From: Rhodanobacter sp. C01
GTDB lineage: Bacteria; Pseudomonadota; Gammaproteobacteria; Xanthomonadales; Rhodanobacteraceae
Reading direction: 5' to 3'
Length of the DNA: 64,000 nucleotides
Assembly (NCBI RefSeq): GCF_002001045.1
Contig: NZ_MUNR01000014.1
Location: 62,001-126,000 of the forward strand
In this document: one piece after another, positions 16,638 to 26,267 of the stretch
How the letters are laid out: each line of letters begins with the position of its first letter
Numbering within the stretch: the stretch's first letter is position 1
The notes under the pieces: model-generated
What the model saw: only the letters and a program-made list of their open reading frames with translations
Databases searched by the model: none
What the model was told of the DNA's origin: nothing
Made by a program: the position numbers and the translations under genes

Positions 16638-17690
16638 TCAGCTGTTCATTGACGCATTGTCGATGACGAAGCGGTACTTGACGTCACCCTTCACCATGCG
16701 GTCGTAAGCCTCGTCGATCTTCTGAGCCGGAATCATCTCGATATCGGAGACGATGCCTTTTTCCGCACAGAAATCCAGCATCTCCTGAGTCTCAGCGATG
16801 CCGCCAATCAGCGAACCAGCGATGTTCCGTCGCCTGAAGATCAGATTGGCCACGCTCGGCGACGGATGCGGGTGTTCAGGTACGCCGACCAGCACCAGTG
16901 TGCCGTCGCGCTTGAGCAATCCCGTGAAGGCGTCCAGCGAATGGCTGGCGGCCACGGTGTTGAGGATGAAGTCGAAGCTGTTGGCGTGCGCGCGCATCTC
17001 GCCCTCGTTGCGCGAAACCACCACCTCGTCCGCGCCCAGGTCCAGCGCCGCCTGGCGCTTGTTGTCCGAGGTGGTGAACGCCACCACGTGCGCGCCCATC
17101 GCATGCGCGAGCTTCACGCCCATGTGGCCCAGTCCGCCGATGCCGACCACGCCGACCTTCTTGCCGGGGCCGACATTCCAGTGCCGCAGCGGCGAGTAGG
17201 TGGTGATGCCGGCGCACAGCAGCGGCGCGACCGCGGCGAGCTGCGATTCGGGGTGGCGGATCTTCAGCACGAACTTTTTGTCGACCACGATGCGCTGCGA
17301 ATAGCCACCCAGCGTGTGCCCCGGTGCGTCTGTCGTCGGGCCGTTGTAGGTGCCGACGAAACCGTTCTCGCAGTACTGCTCCAGCCCCTCGTCGCAGGCA
17401 GCGCAATGCTGGCAGCTGCCGACCAGGCAACCCACGCCCACCGTATCGCCGACCTTGAAGCCGCTCACGTCGTTGCCCACGGCGCTGACATGACCGACGA
17501 TCTCGTGGCCGGGCACACAGGGGTAAAGCGTGCCACCCCATTCGGAGCGCACGGTATGCAGGTCGGAATGACAGACACCGCAATAGGCGATGTCGATCTG
17601 CACATCCTGCGGGCCGGGTGCGCGGCGCTCGATGTCGATCGCTTCCAGCGGCTTGTCGGCGGCGTGCGCGCCATAGGCTTTGGTTGTCAT
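16638..17690 (-). CDS. Zinc-dependent NAD(P) alcohol dehydrogenase (YahK/AdhC-like)
   Basis: Medium-chain dehydrogenase that reversibly reduces aldehydes to alcohols, probably with NADPH. It shows the catalytic zinc ligands C40 (YCGVCHSDLH) and H62-E63 (PGHEIVGH), a structural-zinc cysteine cluster (GSCQHCAACDEGLEQYC), and the Rossmann glycine motif GIGGLGHMG. At 350 aa it has the length of the YahK/cinnamyl-alcohol-dehydrogenase-like group. It is the last gene of a minus-strand oxidoreductase cluster headed by two aldo/keto reductases, with about 75 bp between it and the SDR gene. The physiological substrate is not evident. Confidence 0.93.
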   Translation of the reverse strand: MTTKAYGAHAADKPLEAIDIERRAPGPQDVQIDIAYCGVCHSDLHTVRSEWGGTLYPCVPGHEIVGHVSAVGNDVSGFKVGDTVGVGCLVGSCQHCAACDEGLEQYCENGFVGTYNGPTTDAPGHTLGGYSQRIVVDKKFVLKIRHPESQLAAVAPLLCAGITTYSPLRHWNVGPGKKVGVVGIGGLGHMGVKLAHAMGAHVVAFTTSDNKRQAALDLGADEVVVSRNEGEMRAHANSFDFILNTVAASHSLDAFTGLLKRDGTLVLVGVPEHPHPSPSVANLIFRRRNIAGSLIGGIAETQEMLDFCAEKGIVSDIEMIPAQKIDEAYDRMVKGDVKYRFVIDNASMNS

Positions 17691-17765
17691 GCATGTCTCC
17701 TTCGGTATGAGGCGAGCGGGGCACAGGTGAGGGTGCTTCCACTTTGTTGTTCGATCGATGGTTGG

Positions 17766-18524
17766 TCAGTGGGCAACGAAGCCGCCATCTACAGGCAATG
17801 CTACGCCGAGAACGAAGCTCGCGCCGGGGCTGCACAGCCAAAGCACCGCTGCAGCAATCTCCTCCGGACGACCCATGCGACCGATCGGTTGATCACGCAG
17901 AAAAACCTTCATCGCGGTGGGATCGATCCCGTCGCCCATGGGCGTATCGATGCAACCGGGGCAGATGGCGTTGACGCGAATACCTTGCGCTGCGTAATCC
18001 AGTGCGGCGCTCTTGGTCAAGCCTATCACCCCATGCTTGCTCCCATGGTAAGCCGCGCGGCCGGCCAACCCGACCAGCCCACCCAGCGAGGAGCAGTTGA
18101 CGATCGCACCGCTCTCCTGTTTGCGCATCTGCAGCAGCTCGTGCTTCATGCAGGTCCAGACGCCACGCAGATTGACGGCATTCACTTCATCGAAAGCCTC
18201 TGAGGTCTCTTCGGTCACGTCACCCATCGGGCCGAGGATGCCGGCGTTGTTGTACGCCATGTCCAGTCGGCCAAAGGTAGTAACAGCGCGATCGACCATC
18301 GCGGCGACCTGAGTTTCGTTTGATACGTCGCAGATCACACTGATGGCTTGATGGCCGGCTGATGTCAGTTCCTTGGTGACGGCCTCGAGAGCTCTCTCGT
18401 TGCGGTCGGCAAGGACGACCGCCGCACCTGCTTCGGCGAAGGCTTTTGCGGTTGCCAGCCCCAGGCCCGAGCTGGCGCCGGTAACCAGGGCAACTTGATC
18501 CTTGAAATCAAAGGTGGGATTCAC
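17766..18524 (-). CDS. SDR-family NAD(P)-dependent oxidoreductase
   Basis: Classical short-chain dehydrogenase of 252 aa. I place the start at the GTG at 18524 because GAGGAAAAC precedes it and translation then begins VNPTFDFKDQVALVTG, the normal SDR N-terminus; the upstream open frame is arginine-rich shadow sequence. The cofactor motif TGASSGLG is at residues 15-22, NNAG lies mid-protein, and the catalytic Tyr-Lys pair is in AYHGSKHG. The C-terminal PVDGGF motif is usual. Encoded between the cupin and ADH genes on the same strand. Substrate unknown; the set suggests carbonyl or aromatic detoxification. Confidence 0.92.
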   Translation of the reverse strand: MNPTFDFKDQVALVTGASSGLGLATAKAFAEAGAAVVLADRNERALEAVTKELTSAGHQAISVICDVSNETQVAAMVDRAVTTFGRLDMAYNNAGILGPMGDVTEETSEAFDEVNAVNLRGVWTCMKHELLQMRKQESGAIVNCSSLGGLVGLAGRAAYHGSKHGVIGLTKSAALDYAAQGIRVNAICPGCIDTPMGDGIDPTAMKVFLRDQPIGRMGRPEEIAAAVLWLCSPGASFVLGVALPVDGGFVAH

Positions 18525-18682
18525 TTTTTTGTTTTCCTCGTTGAGGCATGCGCCTCGATAGCGGATGACATGATGTTTAGCGTGGCAACGAGCAAGGTTC
18601 GTGTCTTGCTTGCAATCTGCGGCCCAGATGCGCCTCAGGCTTGCGGTCCCGTCAGGTATTCCGCATCGGTGACTTTTTCCAG

Positions 18683-19042
18683 TCAGTCGACGACCCTGCC
18701 GTCGAGCGCTTCCTGCACCGCGATATGCGTCATTGAGGTGGTCGGTGTGGCGCCATGCCAGTGTTTGTGGCCCGGTGGGCAGACGATGATGTCGCCGGCG
18801 TTGATCTCGACGATCGGCTCGCCCTCGCACTGGGTCCAGCCCTTGCCCGCGGTGACGATCAGCACCTGCCCCAGCGGATGGGTATGCCAGGCACTGCGCG
18901 CGCCCGGCTCGAAGGTCACGAAGGCACCGGATATGTTCGCATCGCCGATGCCCTTGAACGGCGAATCGATGCGCACGGTGCCGGTGAAGTATTCAGTCGG
19001 ACCGGTGATGGGAGGTTGCGAGCCGTTGCGGATGATTTCCAT
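18683..19042 (-). CDS. Cupin-domain protein with apparent in-frame premature stop
   Basis: Small cupin (119 aa to the first stop) with metal-ligand motifs [18 protein letters not shown] and [10 protein letters not shown], like the (R)-mandelonitrile-lyase/QdoI-type cupins found with carboxymuconolactone-decarboxylase-like genes. After GRVVD a TGA (18683-18685) occurs where relatives normally carry tryptophan. The frame then stays open for 15 codons reading LEKVTDAEYLTGPQA before a second TGA at 18635-18637. This looks like TGG to TGA: a recent loss of the C-terminal tail. The cupin core is complete, so the shortened protein may still fold. Part of the minus-strand oxidoreductase cluster. Confidence 0.85.
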   Translation of the reverse strand: MEIIRNGSQPPITGPTEYFTGTVRIDSPFKGIGDANISGAFVTFEPGARSAWHTHPLGQVLIVTAGKGWTQCEGEPIVEINAGDIIVCPPGHKHWHGATPTTSMTHIAVQEALDGRVVD

Positions 19043-19108
19043 GGTGAAGTCCTGCGTGTGGATGGGGAAGTGTGTCGATCAGCGTGTGACAAGCCTGTTC
19101 GTTCGGAC

Positions 19109-19861
19109 CTATGCCGATGTGCCTTCGTTGACCACCCGCAAGGCATTCAGCGTGCGCGGATAGCCGATGAACGGCAGCAGTTGGGTCAGTGTGTCGATGA
19201 GCATCTGGCGGTCGTTGCCGATCGCCAGGTTGCCGGCGACGTGGCCGCCCAGCTGGGGTTCGCAACCACCCAGCGCCGCCAGCATCGCGAAGGTCAGCAG
19301 CTCGCGGGTTTTCAGGTCCAGGCCTTTTCGGGTGTACCAGTCGCCAAAGCAGTTGGCGGACAGGAAGTGCTGGATATGCAGCTGGTCCTTCGGCGACTGC
19401 GCAATCATCGCGTCGATGCGCTCGCCGAAGAAGCGCTGCTGAATCGCCAGCCCTTCGGCATGCCGTGTCTGTACCGTCGTGGTCGACTGTTCTTCCAGCG
19501 GCAGCGCGATGCCGCGGATGCGGAAGACATCATTGGTGGCATGGATGAAATCGAACACCCTGCCCATGCCGGCATAGGGTACAGCCTGATAGACGATCTC
19601 CTTCACCTCCACCGGCGTCACGCCGACGTTCAACGCGCCGTCCAGCATGGCGCGGTACTCGTCGACTGCATGGCAGGCGATCAGCGCTGCCAATTGCACC
19701 ATCAGGCGCACGCGGATATCCATGTCGCTGGCTTTGATGACCTCGCCGAATGCCCAGTTGTCGAAAATCTCGATCAGCTCGGGATCGCTGACCTTCAGCG
19801 TCGAAACGTGGCCGGGGAACAGCTGGTCGTGATTGCGCTGTGCGGCTTCAGTGATTGCCAT
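19109..19861 (-). CDS. Carboxymuconolactone decarboxylase-like (AhpD fold) protein, two domains
   Basis: A 250-aa protein with two CMD/AhpD-like alpha-helical domains, about 30-115 (VRLMVQLAALIACHAVDEY) and about 150-240 (LLTFAMLAALGGCEPQLGGH). This arrangement is usual in the group annotated as carboxymuconolactone decarboxylase family and found next to cupins. The second domain keeps a single cysteine (GGCEPQ) in place of the CxxC of true AhpD peroxidases, so a peroxidase role is doubtful. The neighbouring cupin, SDR, ADH and AKR genes suggest a shared stress-inducible operon. The reaction is unknown. Confidence 0.88.
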   Translation of the reverse strand: MAITEAAQRNHDQLFPGHVSTLKVSDPELIEIFDNWAFGEVIKASDMDIRVRLMVQLAALIACHAVDEYRAMLDGALNVGVTPVEVKEIVYQAVPYAGMGRVFDFIHATNDVFRIRGIALPLEEQSTTTVQTRHAEGLAIQQRFFGERIDAMIAQSPKDQLHIQHFLSANCFGDWYTRKGLDLKTRELLTFAMLAALGGCEPQLGGHVAGNLAIGNDRQMLIDTLTQLLPFIGYPRTLNALRVVNEGTSA

Positions 19862-19887
19862 CGTATTGCCTCATGGATTCTGTTCGT

Positions 19888-21997
<2,110 letters not shown>

Positions 21998-22013
21998 CTA
22001 CCGGAGCTTGTTT

Positions 22014-22030
22014 GATTAGACGGGATAATC
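22014..22030. promoter_or_regulatory. Candidate LysR T-N11-A box in divergent promoter
   Basis: GATTAGACGGGATAATC: perfect 5-bp arms (GATTA/TAATC) around 7 bp, containing the T-N11-A pattern typical of LysR-type operators. It lies 43 bp upstream of the LysR start and about 120 bp upstream of the first aldo/keto reductase gene. Confidence 0.5.
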
Positions 22031-22073
22031 CGAATGCTCTTATGATCAGAATTCATTAATGGGTGGCCGGCGC

Positions 22074-22982
22074 ATGGCTCGCGAGAACTACAACGATCTG
22101 CTGGCCTTCCTCGCGGTGGCGCGCGAGCGCAGCTTCACTCGCGCCGCCGCGCAGCTGGGGGTGTCGCAGTCGGCACTCAGCCACACCATCCGCGGGCTGG
22201 AGGCGCGACTTGGCCTGCGCCTGCTGACCCGCACCACGCGCAACGTGGCGCCCACCGAAGCGGGCGAGCGACTGGCCAACGAGCTCACACCGAACTTCGA
22301 GGACATCGAGACGGCCCTGGCCAACCTGAGCGAACTGCGCGACAAGCCCAGCGGGAGTTTGCGCATCACCACCGGCGAACATGCCGCCAGCAGCATCCTG
22401 TGGCCGGTATTGCGCAAATTGTTGCCCGAGTACCCCGACATCCGCGTCGAGGTGATCAGCGATTCCAGCCTCACCGACATCGTCGCCGAGCGCTTCGATG
22501 CCGGCATCCGCCTCGGCGAGCAGGTGGCCAATGACATGATCGCCTTGCCGATCGGTCCGCCGATGCGCATGGCCGTGGTCGGCTCACCGGACTATCTGGC
22601 CTCGCGCCCCCGGGTGAAGACGCCGCGTGACCTCACCGGCCACGACTGCATCAACCTCCGCTTCCTCACCCATGGCGGCCTGTATGCCTGGGAGTTCGAG
22701 AAGAACGGCCATCCCCTCAACGTGCGCGTGGAAGGGCGGCTGATCTTCAACAACACCCGCCACGTCATCGCCTCGGCACTCGACGGTTTTGGCCTGGCTT
22801 GCGTACCCGACGATTTGGTCCGGGCCGAAATCGCCAACGGCAAGCTGCGACGTGTGCTCGCCGACTGGTGCCCGCCGTTCCCCGGCTACCACCTCTACTA
22901 CCCGAGCAGGCGCCAGCCCTCGCCGGCATTTTCGCTGCTGGTGGAGGCATTGCGTTATCGAGGAAGTACACCACACGGGTGA
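22074..22982 (+). CDS. LysR-family transcriptional regulator
   Basis: LTTR with an N-terminal winged helix-turn-helix (residues about 5-65: FLAVARERSFTRAAAQLGVS, then SALSHTIRGLE) and a periplasmic-binding-protein-like effector domain (about 90-295) with GSLRITTGEHAA at its start. About 302 aa. The ATG at 22074 (MARENYNDLL) fits family alignments better than that at 22059, and GGTGG precedes it. It is divergent from the AKR-led oxidoreductase operon, so it most likely activates or represses that cluster and itself. The inducer is unknown, possibly an electrophile or aromatic aldehyde. Confidence 0.92.
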   Translation: MARENYNDLLAFLAVARERSFTRAAAQLGVSQSALSHTIRGLEARLGLRLLTRTTRNVAPTEAGERLANELTPNFEDIETALANLSELRDKPSGSLRITTGEHAASSILWPVLRKLLPEYPDIRVEVISDSSLTDIVAERFDAGIRLGEQVANDMIALPIGPPMRMAVVGSPDYLASRPRVKTPRDLTGHDCINLRFLTHGGLYAWEFEKNGHPLNVRVEGRLIFNNTRHVIASALDGFGLACVPDDLVRAEIANGKLRRVLADWCPPFPGYHLYYPSRRQPSPAFSLLVEALRYRGSTPHG

Positions 22983-23018
22983 TCTTCGGCAGCGGTGCGG
23001 CGTGACTGCCGGCGCGCG

Positions 23019-23047
23019 GCCTGACGCGGTCAGGCGCCGAACCTTTT
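23019..23047 (+). terminator. Candidate terminator after LysR gene
   Basis: A 7-bp stem (GCCTGAC, 23019-23025, and GTCAGGC, 23029-23035) with a 3-nt loop, followed after a few bases by CCTTTTCCC. It lies in the convergent gap between the LysR and ccdA-like genes. Confidence 0.5.
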
Positions 23048-23088
23048 CCCGAACGTGTACCGCGACATTTCCTGCGGGAAATCCGCCG

Positions 23089-23817
23089 TCACAGTGACGT
23101 CGTCAGTCGCGTCAGCCAATCGGGGCTGATCGCCAGGAGAAAGCCTTCAAGTCGGCGATCCAGTCCGGTGAGGATGAGTACGCCGAGCAGCACGAACAGG
23201 GCGCCCATCACGGACTTCGCGACGTGTCCGACGGAGGCCAGTGAACCACGCACACGCATCATCGTTGCATGCGACAGGCCACCCAGCACCAGCAGCGGAA
23301 ACCCGGCGCCCAGCCCGAATACGAGCATGAGCAGGCTGATCTGGACGAGATCCCTGCCTTGTGCCGCCAGCGTGGTGGCGGCGCCCAGGGTGGGGCCGAC
23401 GCAAGGACTCCAGACCAGGCCGAGCAGCAGGCCGATCAGGAACTGGCTGAACGGGCCTTCGCCCTTGATCGCACCGAGCGCGCGCTGACCGGTCGAGCCG
23501 AGGCTCGAGCTGAGCCGGGCGAATCCGGCCTGCAGCCATGAAGAGAGCATCACCACACCGAACAGCACCATCAGCACTGCAGCCACGTGGCGCAGCGTCT
23601 CCGGGCCGAGACCGATGGAGGCGCCCAGGGTCGCGATGAAGATGCCGACCAGCGCGAACGACAACGCCAGTCCCAGCGCCAGTGCCGCCGTGCCGAGGCG
23701 ATGCCGGGACAACGCCGAGGCGATCAGGATCGGCAGGATCGGCAGCACACAGGGCGAGAGGATGGAGGCGAGGCCAGCCAGGAAACTCACCGCATAGGTG
23801 CCAACGCCGAAATCCAT
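23089..23817 (-). CDS. CcdA/DsbD-beta-like thiol-disulfide transmembrane electron carrier
   Basis: Integral inner-membrane protein of 242 aa with about six or more hydrophobic helices and the two conserved cysteine motifs of the CcdA/DsbD family, SPCVLPI and SPCVGPT. It carries electrons across the membrane to reduce periplasmic thiols. The ATG at 23817 overlaps the stop codon of the upstream thioredoxin gene by one base (TGATG), so the two are translationally coupled. The long open frame extending upstream is shadow sequence of that thioredoxin. The adjacent thioredoxin is its obvious partner; the nearby bufferin operon, whose product is rich in cysteine, may be served by the pair. Confidence 0.9.
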   Translation of the reverse strand: MDFGVGTYAVSFLAGLASILSPCVLPILPILIASALSRHRLGTAALALGLALSFALVGIFIATLGASIGLGPETLRHVAAVLMVLFGVVMLSSWLQAGFARLSSSLGSTGQRALGAIKGEGPFSQFLIGLLLGLVWSPCVGPTLGAATTLAAQGRDLVQISLLMLVFGLGAGFPLLVLGGLSHATMMRVRGSLASVGHVAKSVMGALFVLLGVLILTGLDRRLEGFLLAISPDWLTRLTTSL

Positions 23818-24206
23818 CACAAGGCCTTTTGCAGCGTGTCGCGAATCGCCGGTTCGGCGGTCTGCCCGGTGGAGCGGGTGACCTCGTGACCCTGCCGGAA
23901 GACGACAAAAGTCGATTGCTGTGTGACCTTCAGCGTTTTCTCCAGTGCGGTCTCGGTGTCGAAGTCGGCCTCGAAAATCGTCACCGGTCTGAACTGCGGC
24001 TCCGCGGCCAGCCGAGCCACGATCGGTTGCTGCACGCGGCAGGTCGGGCACCAGTCCGCATGGAAGTAGACCACCACCGGTTGGCCGGCGGCCCTTGCCT
24101 GTTCGAAACGGGCCTGATTGAACGGCACTTCGGCGGCCAGCACGCTGCCGGTCAGCATCAGGAAAAGGGCGGCGCCTGTCAGATAATTGCGTGTGGCTGT
24201 TTTCAT
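23817..24206 (-). CDS. Exported thioredoxin-like protein
   Basis: A 129-aa periplasmic thioredoxin-fold protein with a signal peptide (residues 1-24, MLTGSVLA-AE) and the redox motif WCPTC (C53, C56). A cis-proline loop appears as QQSTFVVF, where serine-threonine replaces the usual T-P, an atypical feature. It ends one base into the ccdA-like gene, so both form an operon: a DsbD-like relay made of separate TM and thioredoxin parts. Likely reduces periplasmic disulfides. Confidence 0.88.
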   Translation of the reverse strand: MKTATRNYLTGAALFLMLTGSVLAAEVPFNQARFEQARAAGQPVVVYFHADWCPTCRVQQPIVARLAAEPQFRPVTIFEADFDTETALEKTLKVTQQSTFVVFRQGHEVTRSTGQTAEPAIRDTLQKAL

Positions 24207-24313
24207 GGTGATATCCGTGGTCGTGGAACATGTGGATGCCGTCGATGTAGTTCGACGCGATGCATCCAGTTCTTCGCTGCAGGGATTGCCCTGGTTACCC
24301 GCGGTGCCATGGA

Positions 24314-24775
24314 TCAGGCGTGCGTGCGGATGCCCAGCCAGCGCGCCAGCAGCGTGTCGATGCTGGCCTTGCCGGGGCCGGCGATGAGCAACCAGAAGAA
24401 GATCAGGCTGTAGACCACTTCATCCGCCTCGACGTAATCGTCCAGCCCCATCAGGTTGGTCGATACGACCAGGGTCACGGCGACGGCCATGTTGATCAGC
24501 ATCGGTATGCAGATCAGCCGGGTGCACAGGCCGAGCATGATCAGCAGTCCGCCCAGCAGTTCGGTCCACGCCGACAGGGCGGCACTGAAGGCGGGGTAGG
24601 GGATGTGCCAGCCGACAAAGCGCTGGGTGAACCCGGCGAGGTTCTGCACTTTGGCGATACCCGTTTCCAGCCAGAAATAACCGAACACGAGGCGTACCAC
24701 GAGTGGGCCGATCCAGCGTGCGGTGTGAAGCAGGTCGAGCAGGCGCGAGGCCCTGGCAGCGATGAACTGGCGCAT
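24314..24775 (-). CDS. DoxX-family membrane protein (possible bufferin-operon partner)
   Basis: A 153-aa four-helix membrane protein of the DoxX family (RLVFGYFWLETGIAKVQNLA, then WTELLGGLLIMLGLCTRL, then a C-terminal helix). The start at 24775 is chosen because it begins MRQFIAARASRLLDLL; the upstream 16 residues are not conserved-looking. DoxX proteins are the usual fourth member of bufferin and related MNIO operons. Here the gene is divergent from the precursor gene rather than downstream of it, separated by 285 bp, and on the same strand as the thioredoxin/CcdA pair. Function is unknown, perhaps membrane redox. Confidence 0.85.
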   Translation of the reverse strand: MRQFIAARASRLLDLLHTARWIGPLVVRLVFGYFWLETGIAKVQNLAGFTQRFVGWHIPYPAFSAALSAWTELLGGLLIMLGLCTRLICIPMLINMAVAVTLVVSTNLMGLDDYVEADEVVYSLIFFWLLIAGPGKASIDTLLARWLGIRTHA

Positions 24776-25018
24776 CTTGGGAATCCTGTCAGCGTGGGGT
24801 GCCGGCATCATGCGTGCCGCCATCGCGGCTCGCCATGTTCGGGCGTCCGGGCTTTCTTGCCGCGCGTCCGGTCATGCTGCAATGCTGTCGGATGCCGGAC
24901 GATCGGGCACAAAAACAGGATGGGCGGGAACAGCCGGCGAGCTTCCGCATGCCGAGAATGCAGCCGTCGGGATGGGCTTCCAGCGTTGTGGAAGACGACC
25001 CGGCGGGATATCCCTCAT

Positions 25019-25035
25019 GCCGCATCCGATGCGGC
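25019..25035 (+). promoter_or_regulatory. Small hairpin in bufA leader
   Basis: A perfect 7-bp stem (GCCGCAT / ATGCGGC) with a 3-nt loop, ending 25 bp before the bufA2-like ATG and just upstream of its CAGGAG ribosome site. It could influence translation initiation; chance occurrence is possible. Confidence 0.35.
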
Positions 25036-25060
25036 CCACACGACTTGTCAGGAGTTACCC

Positions 25061-25336
25061 ATGAAGACCAACAAACTCAACGGTGCGGCCATGGCCATGA
25101 TGGTCGCCGGCCTGTTCGCCGCGTCCTCGATGTCTGCTGCCGTCGCTTCGCCGAGCGACGCTGGCAGTGCCGCTGCGGTGAAGTGCATGAACTCGTCATC
25201 CTGTAAAGGACATGGCGCATGCAAGCAGGCCACCAACTCATGCAAGGGTCAGAACTCGTGCAAGGGCCAAGGCTTCACCATGCAGAAGACCCAGGCCGAC
25301 TGCACGGCTGCGCAGGCGGCCAACAAAGCCTCCTGA
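25061..25336 (+). CDS. bufA2: BufA2-like bufferin precursor (periplasmic metallophore RiPP)
   Basis: Precursor peptide, 91 aa, of the bufferin type. Residues 1-29 are a Sec signal peptide (MMVAGLFAASSMSAAVA). The mature part has six cysteines at 42, 48, 54, 61, 67 and 81. Those at 48, 61 and 67 sit in CKG repeats and 54 in CKQ, the pattern of BufA2-family proteins encoded beside DUF692 enzymes. From published bufferin work, the MNIO enzyme converts core cysteines to thiooxazole-type groups that chelate copper; which cysteines here are modified is inference. ATG 25061 has CAGGAG at 25049-25054. A strong hairpin follows, then the modifying enzymes. Confidence 0.85.
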   Translation: MKTNKLNGAAMAMMVAGLFAASSMSAAVASPSDAGSAAAVKCMNSSSCKGHGACKQATNSCKGQNSCKGQGFTMQKTQADCTAAQAANKAS

Positions 25337-25344
25337 TCTTCCGC

Positions 25345-25376
25345 AAGGGCTTTCCGGCCCTGGCCGGAAAGCCCTT
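25345..25376 (+). terminator. Strong hairpin between bufA and bufB (attenuator)
   Basis: A perfect 15-bp inverted repeat (AAGGGCTTTCCGGCC, 25345-25359, and its complement, 25362-25376) with a 2-base centre. It begins 8 bp after the bufA stop. No U-run follows, so it probably acts as a partial terminator or 3'-end stabiliser giving more precursor than enzyme mRNA. Confidence 0.7.
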
Positions 25377-25409
25377 CATCCCCAATGCCTGCCCGTGGCT
25401 GCCGATGTC

Positions 25410-26267
25410 ATGACGACCGAGACGAACTCAAGCAAGCTCAAGCTGCCGTGCCTGGGTTATGGCCTGGGTCTGCGTGTCGAATACTACGAGGCACTGCTCG
25501 AGAACCCCGGTCACGTCGAGTGGCTGGAGGTGGTTTCCGAGAATTACATGATCCCCGGCGGCCGTCCGCTGGCATGGCTGGAAAAATTCCGCGAGCGCTT
25601 CCCGCTGGCGATGCACGGCGTATCGATGTCGATCGGCAGCACCGATCCACTGGACGAGGGTTATCTTGGCCGCCTTGCCGAGTTGGCGCGGCGCGTGGAA
25701 CCCGCGTGGATCTCCGATCATCTGTGCTGGACCGGCGTGCAGGGCGTCAACCTGCATGACCTGATGCCGCTGCCGTATACCGAGGAAGCGCTGGCGCATG
25801 TGGTCGACCGGGTACGGCGCGTGCAGGACAGGCTGGGCCGGCGCATCCTGCTGGAGAACGTTTCAAGCTACATCAGCTTCGCCGATTCGCAGCTGACCGA
25901 GTGGCAGTTCCTGGCGGCGGTGGCCGAACGCGCGGACTGCCTGATCCTGCTCGACATCAACAATATCCATGTCAGTGCGCACAACCACGGGTTCTCGCCG
26001 CTGGACTATCTCGACGGCATCCCGGCAGCGCGCGTGCAACAGTTTCATCTGGCCGGTCATGAGCACGGCGAACACCTGCTCATCGACACCCATGATGCGC
26101 CGGTCGTCGATGCGGTGTGGGATCTGTACATCGAAGCCGTGCGTCGCTATGGCAGGGTCTCGACGATGATCGAGCGCGACGACCACATGCCGCCGCTGGC
26201 CGAGTTGCTGGCCGAACTCGATCATGCGCGCCTGCTGGCGATGTCCTTGCTGCAGGCGGCGGCATGA
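25410..26267 (+). CDS. bufB: DUF692/MNIO multinuclear iron oxidase (BufB-like)
   Basis: A 285-aa TIM-barrel protein of the DUF692 family, now called multinuclear non-heme iron-dependent oxidases, which modify cysteines of RiPP precursors. Conserved segments: GYGLGLR at the N-terminus, VVSENYM, HGVSMSIGS, ISDHLCW, LENVSSY, LDINNIHVSAHNHGF, FHLAGHE, DTHDAPV and MIERDDHMPP. Together these supply the His/Asp/Glu metal ligands. The ATG at 25410 begins MTTETNSSK; upstream codons read out of the hairpin region. It overlaps the next gene by ATGA (26264-26267), so it is coupled to its partner protein. Expected substrate: the precursor at 25061. Confidence 0.93.
   Translation: MTTETNSSKLKLPCLGYGLGLRVEYYEALLENPGHVEWLEVVSENYMIPGGRPLAWLEKFRERFPLAMHGVSMSIGSTDPLDEGYLGRLAELARRVEPAWISDHLCWTGVQGVNLHDLMPLPYTEEALAHVVDRVRRVQDRLGRRILLENVSSYISFADSQLTEWQFLAAVAERADCLILLDINNIHVSAHNHGFSPLDYLDGIPAARVQQFHLAGHEHGEHLLIDTHDAPVVDAVWDLYIEAVRRYGRVSTMIERDDHMPPLAELLAELDHARLLAMSLLQAAA

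Noticed and set aside
18683..18685. Selenocysteine reading of the TGA in the cupin gene
   Set aside because: The position is tryptophan in relatives, not cysteine, and I saw no SECIS-like hairpin right after it; a nonsense change is simpler.
22059..22073. Earlier LysR start (MGGRR)
   Set aside because: No ribosome site before it, and the extra residues do not fit the family N-terminus.
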